NCBI RefSeq assembly: GCF_029910235.1
Contig: NZ_CP112874.1
Coordinates: 3,667,001-3,731,000 of the forward strand
Origin: Pseudanabaena galeata CCNP1313
GTDB taxonomy: Bacteria > Cyanobacteriota > Cyanobacteriia > Pseudanabaenales > Pseudanabaenaceae
Direction of reading: 5' to 3'
DNA length: 64,000 nucleotides
Part shown: positions 45,909 through 56,526 of the stretch, piece by piece
Layout of the letters: each line of letters begins with the position of its first letter
Position numbering within the stretch: the stretch's first letter is position 1
Translations under genes and position numbers: made by a program
Notes under the pieces: model-generated
Databases searched by the model: none
Told to the model about the DNA's origin: nothing
The model's input: the letters and a program-made list of their open reading frames with translations, nothing else

Positions 45909-46577
45909 ATGAAAATTCTTAGTCAGACTAGGTTTCTTAGGACAATGGTATTGATGGCTTGTGCGATCGCGGCAATGCCAAGCCAGTCAATCACAGCACA
46001 AACTATCCCCACTTACGATCCACCGCCACCAACTGATCCGACCATACGCGGCGGCGGTAATTGTTCTACGTTTGTGCCTGAGTTGTTGTCGCCTTTGTCC
46101 AAGAAAGCGATCACTATGGCTGTCTATCCGACATTTTTGTTTCTTGTGCCAACCACAACAGCGCGTCAGGTGCAGTTTTCCATTCGCGATCGTAGCAAGT
46201 CAATTTATCGCCAGACTTTTAGTTTGTCAGGTCAGGCAGGGATTTTGCGCGTGGCATTACCAAATGCACCTATCATCAAAGAGCTTTCTACGGAGAAAAG
46301 TTACAAGTGGGAATTCAGTATCATTTGCGATCCTGTAAATCGCCACTTTGATGATTTTGTGGTGGGTGATTTGCAAAGGGTGGCGCTGGTTGAAGCGAAG
46401 TCTCAATCGCAATTAGCTTTGTGGGAGCGCTATCGAGCGTTTGAATATGATGCTTTGATGGTCTTAGATTTGTTGCGCCGAAGTAACCCCAAGGATCGCC
46501 TAATTCAGTCTGAATGGGAGTCGTGGTTAATGCGCTACAAGTTCGGAGACTTGAAGGAATTGCCAGCGATTAAATGA
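45909..46577 (+). CDS. DUF928 family secreted protein
   Basis: 222 residues from ATG 45909. Signal peptide about 1-32 (MVLMACAIAAMPSQSITAQ). The DUF928 core is clear: GNCSTFVPELLSPL, YPTFLFLVPTTTARQVQFSI, YKWEFSIICDPVNR and VVGDLQRV. Function unknown; it may be the extracytoplasmic partner of the CHASE2 sensor in the same operon. Confidence 0.85.
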   Translation: MKILSQTRFLRTMVLMACAIAAMPSQSITAQTIPTYDPPPPTDPTIRGGGNCSTFVPELLSPLSKKAITMAVYPTFLFLVPTTTARQVQFSIRDRSKSIYRQTFSLSGQAGILRVALPNAPIIKELSTEKSYKWEFSIICDPVNRHFDDFVVGDLQRVALVEAKSQSQLALWERYRAFEYDALMVLDLLRRSNPKDRLIQSEWESWLMRYKFGDLKELPAIK

Positions 46578-46590
46578 AGTCATAATAATC

Positions 46591-47451
46591 ATGATCGACA
46601 ATATCTGTAAGTTCTTAGCCGAAACCTTCCCCACTGATTTTGCCAGTTGGCTTTTAGGGGAAGCGATCGCCCTGACCACCCTCAAACCCTCTGAACTCTC
46701 GATTGAGCCGATTCGCGCTGACTCGGTAATATTCCTCCAGTCATCAAAAATTATTCTCCACATTGAGTTTCAGACAGAGGCAAATAAAAATATTCCTTTC
46801 CGTATGGCAGATTATCGACTGCGGCTGTATCGGCAATTTGCAGACACAGAGATATATCAAGTCGTCATTTACCTCACTCCCAGCCAATCGCCCTTCGTAT
46901 ATGAAAATACGTTTAATGCTGGGGAGCTAAATCATAAATTTAATGTGATTAGACTCTGGGAACAGCCCACGGAGATATTTCAAAAATATCGAGGATTATT
47001 ACCATTTGCAACGCTGTCACAAACGGACAACCCTGAAGAAACGTTAAGACAAGTTGCCAAGCAAATCGAAAATATTGCCGATAAGCGGGTGCAAAGTAAC
47101 GTAGCTGCATCGACCGCTATAATATCAGGCATAGCCCTGAACCAAGAAATCATCCAAAGATTACTAAGGAGCGAAATCATGAAAGAATCAGTTATCTATC
47201 AAGCAATTTTGCGGGAAGGCAAGGCTGAAGGTATTGCTGAAGGTATTGCTGAAGGCATCGCAGAAGGTAAGGCTAAAGGCATTGCTGAAACTACTAATCA
47301 ACTTGCTTTAAATATGCTGAAGTCTAATATTGCTATAGATTTGGTTGTGCAAATTACTGGATTAAGTCTAAAGCAAGTGCAAAAGTTGCAAAAAACTAGC
47401 ACTAAACCGCCAAAAGCCTCAAAGTCACCAAAGCGATTATCGCCGCGTTAA
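46591..47451 (+). CDS. Rpn-type PD-(D/E)XK nuclease, tandem copy 1
   Basis: 286 residues. PD-(D/E)XK core with D44 (RADSVIFL), E59 and Q61 (HIEFQTEAN). The family (Rpn/DUF4351-like, formerly called transposase_31) cuts DNA and promotes recA-independent recombination; several members act in phage defence. The C-terminus has GIAEG repeats (residues about 210-235) and a basic tail PPKASKSPKR. It is one half of a 1.1-kb tandem duplication; copy 2 is at 47758. Confidence 0.85.
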   Translation: MIDNICKFLAETFPTDFASWLLGEAIALTTLKPSELSIEPIRADSVIFLQSSKIILHIEFQTEANKNIPFRMADYRLRLYRQFADTEIYQVVIYLTPSQSPFVYENTFNAGELNHKFNVIRLWEQPTEIFQKYRGLLPFATLSQTDNPEETLRQVAKQIENIADKRVQSNVAASTAIISGIALNQEIIQRLLRSEIMKESVIYQAILREGKAEGIAEGIAEGIAEGKAKGIAETTNQLALNMLKSNIAIDLVVQITGLSLKQVQKLQKTSTKPPKASKSPKRLSPR

Positions 47452-47489
47452 TGTCATAAATTATTGCGCCCCTATAAACACAAATTTGT

Positions 47490-47667
47490 AGGGGTTTAGC
47501 ATTTGCGCCAATATTTTTATACTCCCCACCACAATCTTGAAACGCAAATGCTAAACCCTCTATGCTTTCACCGATCGCTTGTCCCTGCGTTGTGAGGTTA
47601 GGGCAAAGCATTCCCAAATTGGAATTGCCTGAAAAATTATAGATTTCTGTGGGAATGCTTTGCCCCT
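47490..47667. repeat. Paired inverted repeats behind nuclease copy 1
   Basis: AGGGGTTTAGCATTTGCG at 47490-47507 pairs with 47543-47559, and AGGGCAAAGCATTCCC at 47600-47615 pairs with 47651-47667. These GGTTTAGCATTTGCG and GGCAAAGCATTCCC motifs are familiar dispersed repeats of cyanobacteria. The block is duplicated behind copy 2 (about 48633-48811). Confidence 0.65.
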
Positions 47668-47757
47668 ACAAGGACGATCTGTGTATTTTGAAGAGTTAAT
47701 ATGACGCAAATTATTTTAGCGCGATCGCTCTGTGGGTCGGGAGGTTGAGTTTGTAAC

Positions 47758-48594
47758 ATGATCGACAATATCTGTAAGTTCTTAGCCGAAACCTTCCCCA
47801 CCGATTTTGCCAGTTGGCTTTTAGGGGAAGCGATCGCCCTGACTACACTCAAACCCTCTGAACTCTCAGTTGAGCCAATTCGCGCTGACTCGGTAATATT
47901 CCTCCAGTCATCAAAAATCATTCTCCACATCGAGTTTCAGACCGAGGCGAATAAAAACATTCCTTTCCGTATGGCAGATTATCGATTGCGGCTGTATCGG
48001 CAATTTGCAGACACAGAGATATATCAAGTAGTCATTTACCTCACTCCCAGCCAATCGCCCTTCGTATATGAAAATACTTTCAATGCTGGGGAGCTAAATC
48101 ATAAATTTAATGTGATTAGACTCTGGGAACAGCCTACGGAAATATTTCAAAAATATCGAGGGCTATTACCTTTTGCAACGCTGTCACAAACCGATAACCC
48201 TGAAGAAACGTTAAGACAAGTTGCCAAGCAAATCGAAAATATTACCGATAAACAGGTGCAAAGTAACGTAGCTGCATCGACCGCTATAATATCAGGCATA
48301 GCCCTGAGCCAAGAAATCATCCAAAGATTACTAAGGAGCGAAATCATGAAAGAATCAGTTATTTATCAAGCAATCCTGCGGGAAGGTATGGCTGAAGGCA
48401 TCGCTGAAGGCGAAGCTAAAGGTAAGGCTGAAACTACTAAGCAGCTTGCCTTAAATATGTTGCGCTCTAATATAGCTGTAGATTTGGTTGTGCAAATTAC
48501 TGGATTAAGTCTCAAGCAAGTCCAAAAGTTGCAAAAAACTAGCACTAAGCCGCCAAAAGCCTCAAAGTCACCAAAGCGATTATCGCCGCGTTGA
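47758..48594 (+). CDS. Rpn-type PD-(D/E)XK nuclease, tandem copy 2
   Basis: 278 residues, nearly identical to copy 1: catalytic D44, E59, Q61 unchanged and only a few substitutions, mostly conservative. It has 8 fewer residues in the GIAEG repeat. The synonymous differences are few, so the duplication is recent or kept similar by gene conversion. Confidence 0.85.
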   Translation: MIDNICKFLAETFPTDFASWLLGEAIALTTLKPSELSVEPIRADSVIFLQSSKIILHIEFQTEANKNIPFRMADYRLRLYRQFADTEIYQVVIYLTPSQSPFVYENTFNAGELNHKFNVIRLWEQPTEIFQKYRGLLPFATLSQTDNPEETLRQVAKQIENITDKQVQSNVAASTAIISGIALSQEIIQRLLRSEIMKESVIYQAILREGMAEGIAEGEAKGKAETTKQLALNMLRSNIAVDLVVQITGLSLKQVQKLQKTSTKPPKASKSPKRLSPR

Positions 48595-48632
48595 TGTCAT
48601 AAATTATTGCGCCCCTATAAACACAAATTTGT

Positions 48633-48811
48633 AGGGGTTTAGCATTTGCGCCAATATTTTTATACTCCCCACCACAATCTTGAAATGCAAATGCTAAACC
48701 CTTTGTGCTTTTACCGATAATTTGTCTCTGCGTTGTGAGGTTAGGGCAAAGCATTCCCAAATTGGAATTGCCTGAAAAATTATAGATTTCTGTGGGAATG
48801 CTTTGCCCCTG
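48633..48811. repeat. Paired inverted repeats behind nuclease copy 2
   Basis: Second copy of the GGTTTAGCATTTGCG and GGCAAAGCATTCCC inverted-repeat block, part of the tandem duplication that ends at 48828. Confidence 0.6.
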
Positions 48812-48835
48812 AAGGGATCATCTGTGTAGAGGCTA

Positions 48836-48900
48836 AGATCCCCGACTTTTTCTTTGCTATCAATAGGGATTTGCAAGTTCACAAAAAAAGTCGGGGATCT
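48836..48900. repeat. 65-bp AGATCCCCGACTTTTT element, copy a
   Basis: Perfect 16-bp terminal inverted repeats around TTTGCTATCAATAGGG. Starts 8 bp after the nuclease duplication ends. Confidence 0.8.
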
Positions 48901-48937
48901 GTTTAGATTGGTCAGCCTAAAAAATTTGTAAATGCCC

Positions 48938-49002
48938 AGATCCCCGACTTTTTCTAAGCAAGCAATGACAATTTGCCAGTTCACAAAAAAAGTCGGGGAT
49001 CT
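48938..49002. repeat. 65-bp AGATCCCCGACTTTTT element, copy b
   Basis: Same ends and length as copy a, 37 bp away in direct orientation, with the shared inner segment AGTTCACAAAA. The pair lies just upstream of the TPR-CHAT gene. Confidence 0.8.
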
Positions 49003-49052
49003 TAATCTGTACCTTTAAATCGAATTAACGTTCAATCAATGGAGATGATGAA

Positions 49053-52000
49053 ATGATGCGTAAAGTTGGTGTGGCGGTGAGTCGGTTTGGATTGATTTTG
49101 ATGTTGGGAATGTTTGGTGTTCATTTGGTTGCGCCGAGTTTTAGTCAATCAAATTCTGCTGCTTCGGAGCAGGCAGCAGAGGTGAAAGAACTTGAGAAAC
49201 TAATTCAACAGATGTTTCAACTCCGCAATGAGGGAAAATACCAAGATGCCATTCCACTAGCACAAAAGATTCTAACGATCTTTGAAAAAGCATTAGGCGG
49301 CGACCATCCCATTGTCGCCACTAGCCTCAATAATCTCGCAGGTTTATATTATTCACAGAGAAACTACCCAGCCGCCGAACCACTTTATAAACGTTCCCTC
49401 GCAATTAGAGAAAAAGCATTAGGAGCCGACCATCCCGATGTCGCCTCCAGTCTCAATAATCTCGCAGCTTTATATGAGTCACAGGGGAACTACCCAGCCG
49501 CCGAACCACTTTATAAACGTTCCCTCGCAATTAGAGAAAAAGCATTAGGAGCCGACCATCCCGATGTCGCCTCCAGTCTCAATAATCTCGCAGCTTTATA
49601 TGAGTCACAGGGGAACTACTCGTGCCGCCGAACCACTTTATAAACGTTCCCTCGCAATTTGGGAAAAAGCATTAGGAGCCAATCACCCCTCTGTCGCCAC
49701 TAGCCTCAATAATCTCGCATTGTTGTATAGGTCACAGGGGAACTACACAGCCGCCGAACCACTTTATAAACGTTCCCTCGCAATTAGAGAAAAAGCATTA
49801 GGAGCCGACCATCCCGATGTCGCCTCCAGTCTCAATAATCTCGCAGCTTTATATGAGTCACAGGGGAACTACTCGGCCGCCGAACCACTTTTGAAACGTT
49901 CCCTCGCAATTAGAGAAAAAGCATTAGGAGCCGACCATCCCGATGTCGCCTCCAGTCTCAATAATCTCGCAGCTTTATATGAGTCACAGGGGAACTACTC
50001 GGCCGCCGAACCACTTTATAAACGTTCCCTCGCAATTTGGGAAAAAGCATTAGGAGCCAATCACCCCTCTGTCGCCACTAGCCTCAATAATCTCGCAGCG
50101 TTGTATCGGTCACAGGGGAACTACCCAGCCGCCGAACCACTTTATAAACGTTCCCTCGCAATTCTAGAAAAAGCATTAGGAGCCAATCACCCCTCTGTCG
50201 CCACTAGCCTCAATAACCTTGCAGCGTTGTATCAGTCACAGGGGAACTACCCAGCCGCCGAACCACTTTATAAACGTTCCCTCGCAATTCTAGAAAAAGC
50301 ATTAGGAGCCAATCACCCCTCTGTCGCCACTAGCCTCAATAATCTCGCAGCGTTGTATCGGTCACAGGGGAACTACCCAGCCGCCGAACCACTTTATAAA
50401 CGTTCCCTCGCAATTAGAGAAAAAGCATTAGGAGCCGACCATCCCGATGTTGCCACTAGCCTCAATAATCTTGCAGTGTTGTATCAGTCACAAGGAAATA
50501 TCGATCGCGCAATTACATTTCAACAAAAAGGACTTGAAGTTCAAGAACATAACTTAAAACTTAATCTAGCATCTGGCACTGAAACCCAAAAACAGGCTTA
50601 TATGCAAACAGTTTTGAGCGGAACCTTTGGAACTGTCTCCCTCCACGTGCAATCCGCCCCCACCAACCCCGCCGCCACACGCCTAGCCCTAACCGCCATC
50701 TTGCAACGCAAAGGTCGTCTCCTCGATATCCTATCGACTAACATGCAAACCCTGCGCCAATACCTCACCTCCGACATCCAACCACAATTTGACCAATGGC
50801 TCACCCTCAAAAGCCAACTCGCCAACCTTGACCTCAAAAATACTCCTATCGACAAATATCGCACCATCCAACAACAAGCCGAAGAACTAGAATCAAACCT
50901 CAACCGTCGCAGTGCTGAACTGCAAGCAATCAACGAAACCGTCACGATCGCAGCCGTCCAAAAACAAATCCCCACCGATGCAGTCCTAATTGAATTCTTT
51001 CGCTACAGCCCATTCAATCCCAAAGCTGCACTAGATAAAGACAAATGGGGCAAACCTCGCTACGTTGCCTATATCCTCCAGAACCAAGGCGAACCCAAAT
51101 GGGTAGACCTCGGCGAAGCCGCAACCTTAGAGCCATCAATTCAAACCTTTCGCCAAGCCATCAGCCGCCCACCCACAAACCCCGATCGCGAAGTCGATCC
51201 GCAATTAACCGTAGCCGAAGTCAAACAAACTGCCCGTGAACTTGACCAAAAGCTGATGCAACCGATCCGCCCATTGCTAGGCAACGCCCGTCATTTGCTG
51301 ATTTCACCCGATAGCGATCTCAACCTCATCCCCTTCGCCGCCCTCGTGGATCAGCAAAATCGCTTCCTCCTCGAAACCTACGACATCACCTATCTCTCCT
51401 CAGGACGTGACTTGCTTCGCTCAAACCGCAAGGGCATCAATCTCACAAATCCCGTTCTTTTCTCCGATCCTGACTATGGCAAACCCTCAGACAATTTAAT
51501 CGCCAGCAACGGTCGCAATCCTTGCTCAATCCAAATAGCTTCTAGAGGTGAAGAAATAACCTCTCTCGCCAACCAAATATTCTGTCAACTTCCTAACGTC
51601 GCCGCCGAAACTAGTGCCATTCAGAACCTCTTACCACAGGCGCAATTATTGAGCCAAGCCCAAGCCACCAAAGCTGCCGCCAAAAAACTCCGCAACCCTA
51701 GCATTCTCCACTTTGCCACCCACGGATTCTTCCTACCCGATCCACCCAACACCAATCCCGATACCCCGATCCGCCAAAATCCCCTCTCGCAATCTGCTCT
51801 AGTCCTCGCCAACTTCAACCAGCGCCAATCCTGCGGCGATGATCCCAACTGCAACGGCGTACTCACCGCCCAAGATGTAACTACTATTGACCTCAGAGGA
51901 ACCAAACTCGTATTTCTCTCCGCCTGTGAGACAGGGCTAGGCAAAGTCACCAACGGCGAAGGAGTCTATGGATTGCGTCGCGCCTTTACCCTCGCAGGAG

Positions 52001-52212
52001 CCGAGAGCCAAGTGATGAGCCTCTGGAAAGTCAACGACCAAGTAACAAGGGAGTTAGTCGAGAGCTATTACCAAAATCTCAAGGCAAATCAAGGGCGCAG
52101 TCAGTCCCTCAAAACCATTCAGCTAGATTTGCTTAAGAAATATGGATATCCCTACTATTGGGCTGCCTTTATTCCCTCTGGCAATTGGTCAGCCATGCCT
52201 GAAGTTTTTTGA
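49053..52212 (+). pseudogene. TPR-CHAT protein interrupted by a one-base insertion
   Basis: Signal peptide at residues about 1-33 from ATG 49053 (SRFGLILMLGMFGVHLVAP), then ten kinesin-light-chain-type TPRs of exactly 42 residues (49290 to about 50550), a linker, and a C-terminal CHAT domain. The frame breaks at 49623 in repeat 3, where CTCGTGCC replaces the CTCGGCC of sister repeats. Deleting one T gives a single 1052-residue protein with catalytic His890 (LHFATHGFF) and Cys958 (LSACETG). It is either a real pseudogene, phase-variable, or a read error in a repeat. Without correction, translation stops at 49643. CHAT proteins with TPRs bind partners through the repeats and cleave protein substrates. 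Confidence 0.85.
49290..50550 (+). repeat. Ten 126-bp coding tandem repeats
   Basis: Units encode ALGxxHPxVAxSLNNLAxLY... with long identical DNA stretches such as TTATAAACGTTCCCTCGC. Such identity promotes gain or loss of units by recombination. Repeat 10 is diverged at its end. Confidence 0.9.
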
Positions 52213-52223
52213 AATCATAAGAA

Positions 52224-52709
52224 TTACGGTAGTTTCCCAATGTAATCGCGGATTACGGGCGTAAAGATTTTAACTACCTGTTGATAAACTTCTCTTTTAA
52301 ATCTCACAATCGAATCAAGGGTTTTGTCGATCGCCATAAATTGCACCACCCGAAACTCGCGATCGTGGATATCTAATTGGCAATCAGAGGCAGGATGATC
52401 CCAATAAAAAGCAAACCAGCGCTGTCTTTGACCACAATAGTTAGCCCATTTGCCTGATAGCTTTAGGGTCGGAGGGAAATCATAATAGAGCCACTCAGGA
52501 TGCACATAGGCTAAAACAGCATCATTAATGCCAACTTCTTCATACAGTTCTCGCAAAGCTGCTGCTTGAGGATCTTCACCATCATCGATGCCACCCTGTG
52601 GAAATTGCCATGAATCAGGCACTCCGATACGTTCACCGACCAGCACCTCACCTTTGCGATTAAAAACAATAATCCCCACATTTGGGCGATAGGATTTTTC
52701 TGGTGTCAT
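52224..52709 (-). CDS. rppH: RppH-like Nudix hydrolase
   Basis: 161 residues. The Nudix box GGIDDGEDPQAAALRELYEE fits G-x5-E-x7-REUxEExGU. N-terminal YRPNVGIIVFNRKGEVLVGE and WQFPQGGID are typical of RppH, which removes pyrophosphate from RNA 5' ends or cleaves diadenosine polyphosphates. It is convergent with the CHAT gene, 11 bp apart. Confidence 0.88.
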   Translation of the reverse strand: MTPEKSYRPNVGIIVFNRKGEVLVGERIGVPDSWQFPQGGIDDGEDPQAAALRELYEEVGINDAVLAYVHPEWLYYDFPPTLKLSGKWANYCGQRQRWFAFYWDHPASDCQLDIHDREFRVVQFMAIDKTLDSIVRFKREVYQQVVKIFTPVIRDYIGKLP

Positions 52710-52763
52710 AGATTTTCACGTAAACAAAGCAAAAGCATAGCACCGTCACTAATTATCATCAAA

Positions 52764-52802
52764 AAGAGAAAATCCTCGCACTGAGCGCGAGGATTTTCTC
52801 TT
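52764..52802. repeat. Hairpin between rppH and ilvB
   Basis: 16-nt arms AAGAGAAAATCCTCGC around ACTGAGC. It abuts the palC copy that starts at 52801. Confidence 0.55.
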
Positions 52803-52875
52803 ACAGCGCTTTGCGCTCAAACCCAAGTGTTGCTTTGCAATACTTGCAAAGCAACACTTGGATCATCTGTGAGGC
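52801..52875. repeat. palC element
   Basis: TTACAGCGCTTTGCGCTCAA at the left, then a perfect 18-nt palindrome 52823-52861 (CCAAGTGTTGCTTTGCAA, loop TAC) and GATCATCTGTGAGG at the right. It ends 6 bp from the ilvB stop and may serve as terminator. Confidence 0.65.
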
Positions 52876-52881
52876 TTAGCC

Positions 52882-54660
52882 CTAAACTAAGACTCTTTCC
52901 AACTGAGGTAAAGGTTCTGATATTTCTGCGCTTAGCGGCGATCGCTTAGGAGTTTGTAAACCGACCATTTCCGCATTACTTGCACCTGGGGGAACCATTG
53001 GATAGCAGTTTTCATCACGCTTGACACGGAAATCTGCAAATACAGGTCCATCATAGGCAAGAATCTCCGCAACCGCTGATTGCAAATCACTTGGCTCAAT
53101 TACCTTAATCCCCTTAATCCCAAAGGCTTCAGCAAGCTTCACAAAGTCAGGCATACCTACTTCCATATTAGAAGAAGAGTAGCGCTCATCATAAAAGCTT
53201 TCTTGCCACTGGCGCACCATGCCTTGCCAACCATTGTTCACAATGATTACCTTGACCTTAATACCATACTGGGCAAGTGTACCAAGCTCTTGAATATTCA
53301 TCTGAATACTGGCATCACCACTAATACAGATCACTTGGTCGTCAGGTAAAGCCACCTTTGCACCCATCGCCGCAGGCATTCCATAGCCCATTGTGCCAAG
53401 TCCTGCGCTGGAAATCCACTTACGGGGTCCCGTTTTGATTAACTGAGCCGCCCACATTTGATGTTGTCCGACATCAGTGGTGAAATAAGCATTAGGCGCT
53501 TGCTTACCAAATTCATAGATTACTTGCTGGGGTGACAAAATATTGTCATAGGCAGGCACTTCCAGAGGGTAATCCTCTTTCCACTCATCAAGTTGAGCAA
53601 ACCAATCTTTGGTTTGGATATTTTCTTCGTAGCTAGTTGCTTCAAGTAGAGCCTGTAGGACTTCCTTCACATCGCCAACGATTGGCACATCGGGTTTACG
53701 ATTTTTACCAACTTCCGCAGGATCGATATCAATATGAATAACTTTGGCTTCAGGTGCAAATTTATCTAGACGACCTGTAACGCGATCGTCAAATCTTGCC
53801 CCAACCGCAATCAATAGGTCACAACCCTGTACCGCAAAGTTGGCATAAGCAGTGCCATGCATCCCCAACATACCAAGGGAAAGATAACTGTTTTCGTCGT
53901 AAGCACCTTTACCCATTAGGGTTGTGGTCACAGGCAACTGAAAGCGTTTGGCAAACTCGGCAAGCTCAGCATGAGCCTCAGCAAGTACCGTACCACCACC
54001 TGCATAGAGCAAAGGTCTTTTGGCTTCACGAATTAAGGCGATCGCCGCCGCAATTTGATGTAGATGTCCTTTGACTCTGGGCTGATAACCAGGCAAATCA
54101 ATCTGTACATCGGGATTATATTCAAAAGCTTTCTGAGCAATGTCCTTAGGAATATCTACTAATACTGGGCCTGGACGACCAGTGCCAGCAATATGAAAAG
54201 CTTCGGCAACTATACGTGCAATATCTTCAGGTCTGCGAATTACATAGGAATGCTTGACAATCGGGAGCGTAATGCCCCAAATGTCAGTTTCTTGAAAGGC
54301 ATCTGTCCCGATCGCATAGGAAGGAACTTGCCCCGTAATCACCACCATCGGGATCGAGTCCATTTGCGCCGTCGCAATACCAGTCACCAAATTGGTTGCC
54401 CCAGGGCCTGAAGTCGCCACACATACCCCCACTTGTCCAGTGGCGCGGGCATATCCATCAGCAGCATGGACGGCTCCCTGCTCATGACGCACGAGATAAT
54501 GCTTAAGCTCTCCTCTTGCCTCAGACTGATAGATTTCATCGTACACTGGCAGGATTGCTCCACCAGGGTAACCAAAGATATGTTTTACACCCTGCCGTCT
54601 CACGCTATCGATGAGAGCAAATGCACCCGTTGTTCGCAAAGTAGCCTCCTCTAGACTCAT
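52882..54660 (-). CDS. ilvB: Acetolactate synthase, large subunit
   Basis: 592 residues. It condenses two pyruvates, or pyruvate with 2-oxobutyrate, at the start of branched-chain amino acid synthesis. Signatures: catalytic Glu in [29 protein letters not shown], and the thiamine diphosphate motif [15 protein letters not shown] ending in VNNGWQG. FAD region [14 protein letters not shown] is present. The small subunit ilvN is not adjacent. Confidence 0.95.
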   Translation of the reverse strand: MSLEEATLRTTGAFALIDSVRRQGVKHIFGYPGGAILPVYDEIYQSEARGELKHYLVRHEQGAVHAADGYARATGQVGVCVATSGPGATNLVTGIATAQMDSIPMVVITGQVPSYAIGTDAFQETDIWGITLPIVKHSYVIRRPEDIARIVAEAFHIAGTGRPGPVLVDIPKDIAQKAFEYNPDVQIDLPGYQPRVKGHLHQIAAAIALIREAKRPLLYAGGGTVLAEAHAELAEFAKRFQLPVTTTLMGKGAYDENSYLSLGMLGMHGTAYANFAVQGCDLLIAVGARFDDRVTGRLDKFAPEAKVIHIDIDPAEVGKNRKPDVPIVGDVKEVLQALLEATSYEENIQTKDWFAQLDEWKEDYPLEVPAYDNILSPQQVIYEFGKQAPNAYFTTDVGQHQMWAAQLIKTGPRKWISSAGLGTMGYGMPAAMGAKVALPDDQVICISGDASIQMNIQELGTLAQYGIKVKVIIVNNGWQGMVRQWQESFYDERYSSSNMEVGMPDFVKLAEAFGIKGIKVIEPSDLQSAVAEILAYDGPVFADFRVKRDENCYPMVPPGASNAEMVGLQTPKRSPLSAEISEPLPQLERVLV

Positions 54661-54678
54661 ACTGATCTTGTTCGTGAT

Positions 54679-54785
54679 TTACAGCGCTATGCGTTCAAAC
54701 TCAAACCAAGTAATTTAGTAAAAGTTTTGTTTCGCAACACTTTTACTAAATTACTTGTGGTTCGCTTGATCGGTCATTGCTGTAA
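54679..54785. repeat. palC element upstream of ilvB
   Basis: Ends TTACAGC and GCTGTAA are inverted repeats. The inner palindrome 54707-54757 has 24-nt arms with two mismatches and loop TTC. The flanking segments GTTCAAACTCAAACCAAG and TGTGGTTCGCTTGATCG match the copy at 40011. Confidence 0.7.
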
Positions 54786-54849
54786 GCAATACTTAGTTTT
54801 TGAAACATTTTCAGATACTTTTTTGCTTTTTAGGGCTGTGCCATAAAAT

Positions 54850-54904
54850 TAAGAAACCGATTTTTGATGGTGCGACTTCGACGTGCGATCAAAAATCCGA
54901 TTCT
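54850..54904. repeat. Diverged hairpin
   Basis: Imperfect inverted repeat with AAACCGATTTTTGAT and ATCAAAAATCCGATT arms around GACTTCGACG. It recalls the double-hairpin arms at 1075 but has several mismatches. Confidence 0.4.
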
Positions 54905-55062
54905 TTATTAAATTGCATAACCCTTACTACGAACAAGTAGTTTGTAGCAAGTACCTTAAGTTGATAATTTGTAGCAATTGTATCGATAATAACATAGACA
55001 AGCTGCCCCAAAGCTGCTAGGAATGATGTCTTGATTTTCCAAAATTTTTGAAAAAAAGTCGA

Positions 55063-55191
55063 TTATTTAACGTCAGTTCGACAAAAGCGAAAAATGGTAA
55101 GAATCGCTAAGCGATTCTTACCATTTTTCGCCATTTGCGGCGTGCGAATCACGCCGCAAATGGCTATATCGAACTCACGTCACGTTATTTA
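55063..55191. mobile_element. palD element with target duplication
   Basis: Element about 55070-55184, ends ACGTCAGTTCGA and TCGAACTCACGT, flanked by TTATTTA on both sides (55063-55069, 55185-55191; CACGT is repeated at the right end). Two inner hairpins: 55087-55131 (perfect 21-nt arms, loop TAA) and 55130-55164 (15-nt arms). 111 bp core nearly identical to 56371-56481. Confidence 0.75.
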
Positions 55192-55200
55192 GCCAGAGAC

Positions 55201-55249
55201 AAACCCAAAATAGGGGGCGACGCTTTGCGTCGCCCCCTATTTTGGGTTT
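55201..55249. repeat. palB palindrome upstream of petH
   Basis: Perfect 23-nt arms (AAACCCAAAATAGGGGGCG outward), loop TTT, core CGACGC. About 150 bp before petH. The remaining 55250-55396 is A+T-rich and should hold the petH promoter. Confidence 0.7.
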
Positions 55250-55390
55250 TGGTTCTAACAAAATGTGCAAAATATTAACAAACATGTAATGTTTGCCCCA
55301 CGAAAGAGATCTTTAAGCTACAAAATACCGACAAGTCCCATTTGAAAATATAATGACTTCGTGTTCTTCTGTCATATAGCGTCCATATAA

Positions 55391-56290
<900 letters not shown>

Positions 56291-56297
56291 AAACTAA

Positions 56298-56340
56298 CTC
56301 AAAAAATAGAGGCTCGCTGTGCGAGCCTCTATTTTTTGAG
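56298..56340 (+). terminator. petH: petH terminator palindrome
   Basis: Perfect 20-nt arms (CTCAAAAAATAGAGGCTCGC), loop TGT, then GCTTTT. Starts 7 bp after the petH stop. Confidence 0.8.
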
Positions 56341-56363
56341 CTTTTAAAACACACTTGGTTTCA

Positions 56364-56488
56364 TAATTAAACGTTAGTTCGACAAAAGCGAAAAATGGTA
56401 AGAATCGCTAAGCGATTCTTACCATTTTTCGCCATTTGCGGCGTGCGAAGCAAGCCGCAAATGGCTATATCGAACTCACGTTAATTAA
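56364..56488. mobile_element. palD element with 7-bp target duplication
   Basis: Element 56371-56481 (111 bp), ends ACGTTAGTTCGA and TCGAACTCACGT, flanked by TAATTAA at 56364-56370 and 56482-56488. The inner hairpins are the same as at 55070, but the second has changed loop sequence (CGAAGCAAG for CGAATCACG). Confidence 0.8.
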
Positions 56489-56526
56489 AGCTGCTATTGC
56501 TTACCCGTAAAAATGGAAATTTTTTA

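Noticed and set aside
49290..50550. Regular repeats resembling a CRISPR or minisatellite array
   Set aside because: The 126-bp period equals 42 codons and encodes TPRs in frame; there are no short repeats with unique spacers and no cas genes.
52224..52709. MutT or other Nudix subfamily instead of RppH
   Set aside because: WQFPQGGID and the overall length fit RppH/Ap4A hydrolases better than MutT.
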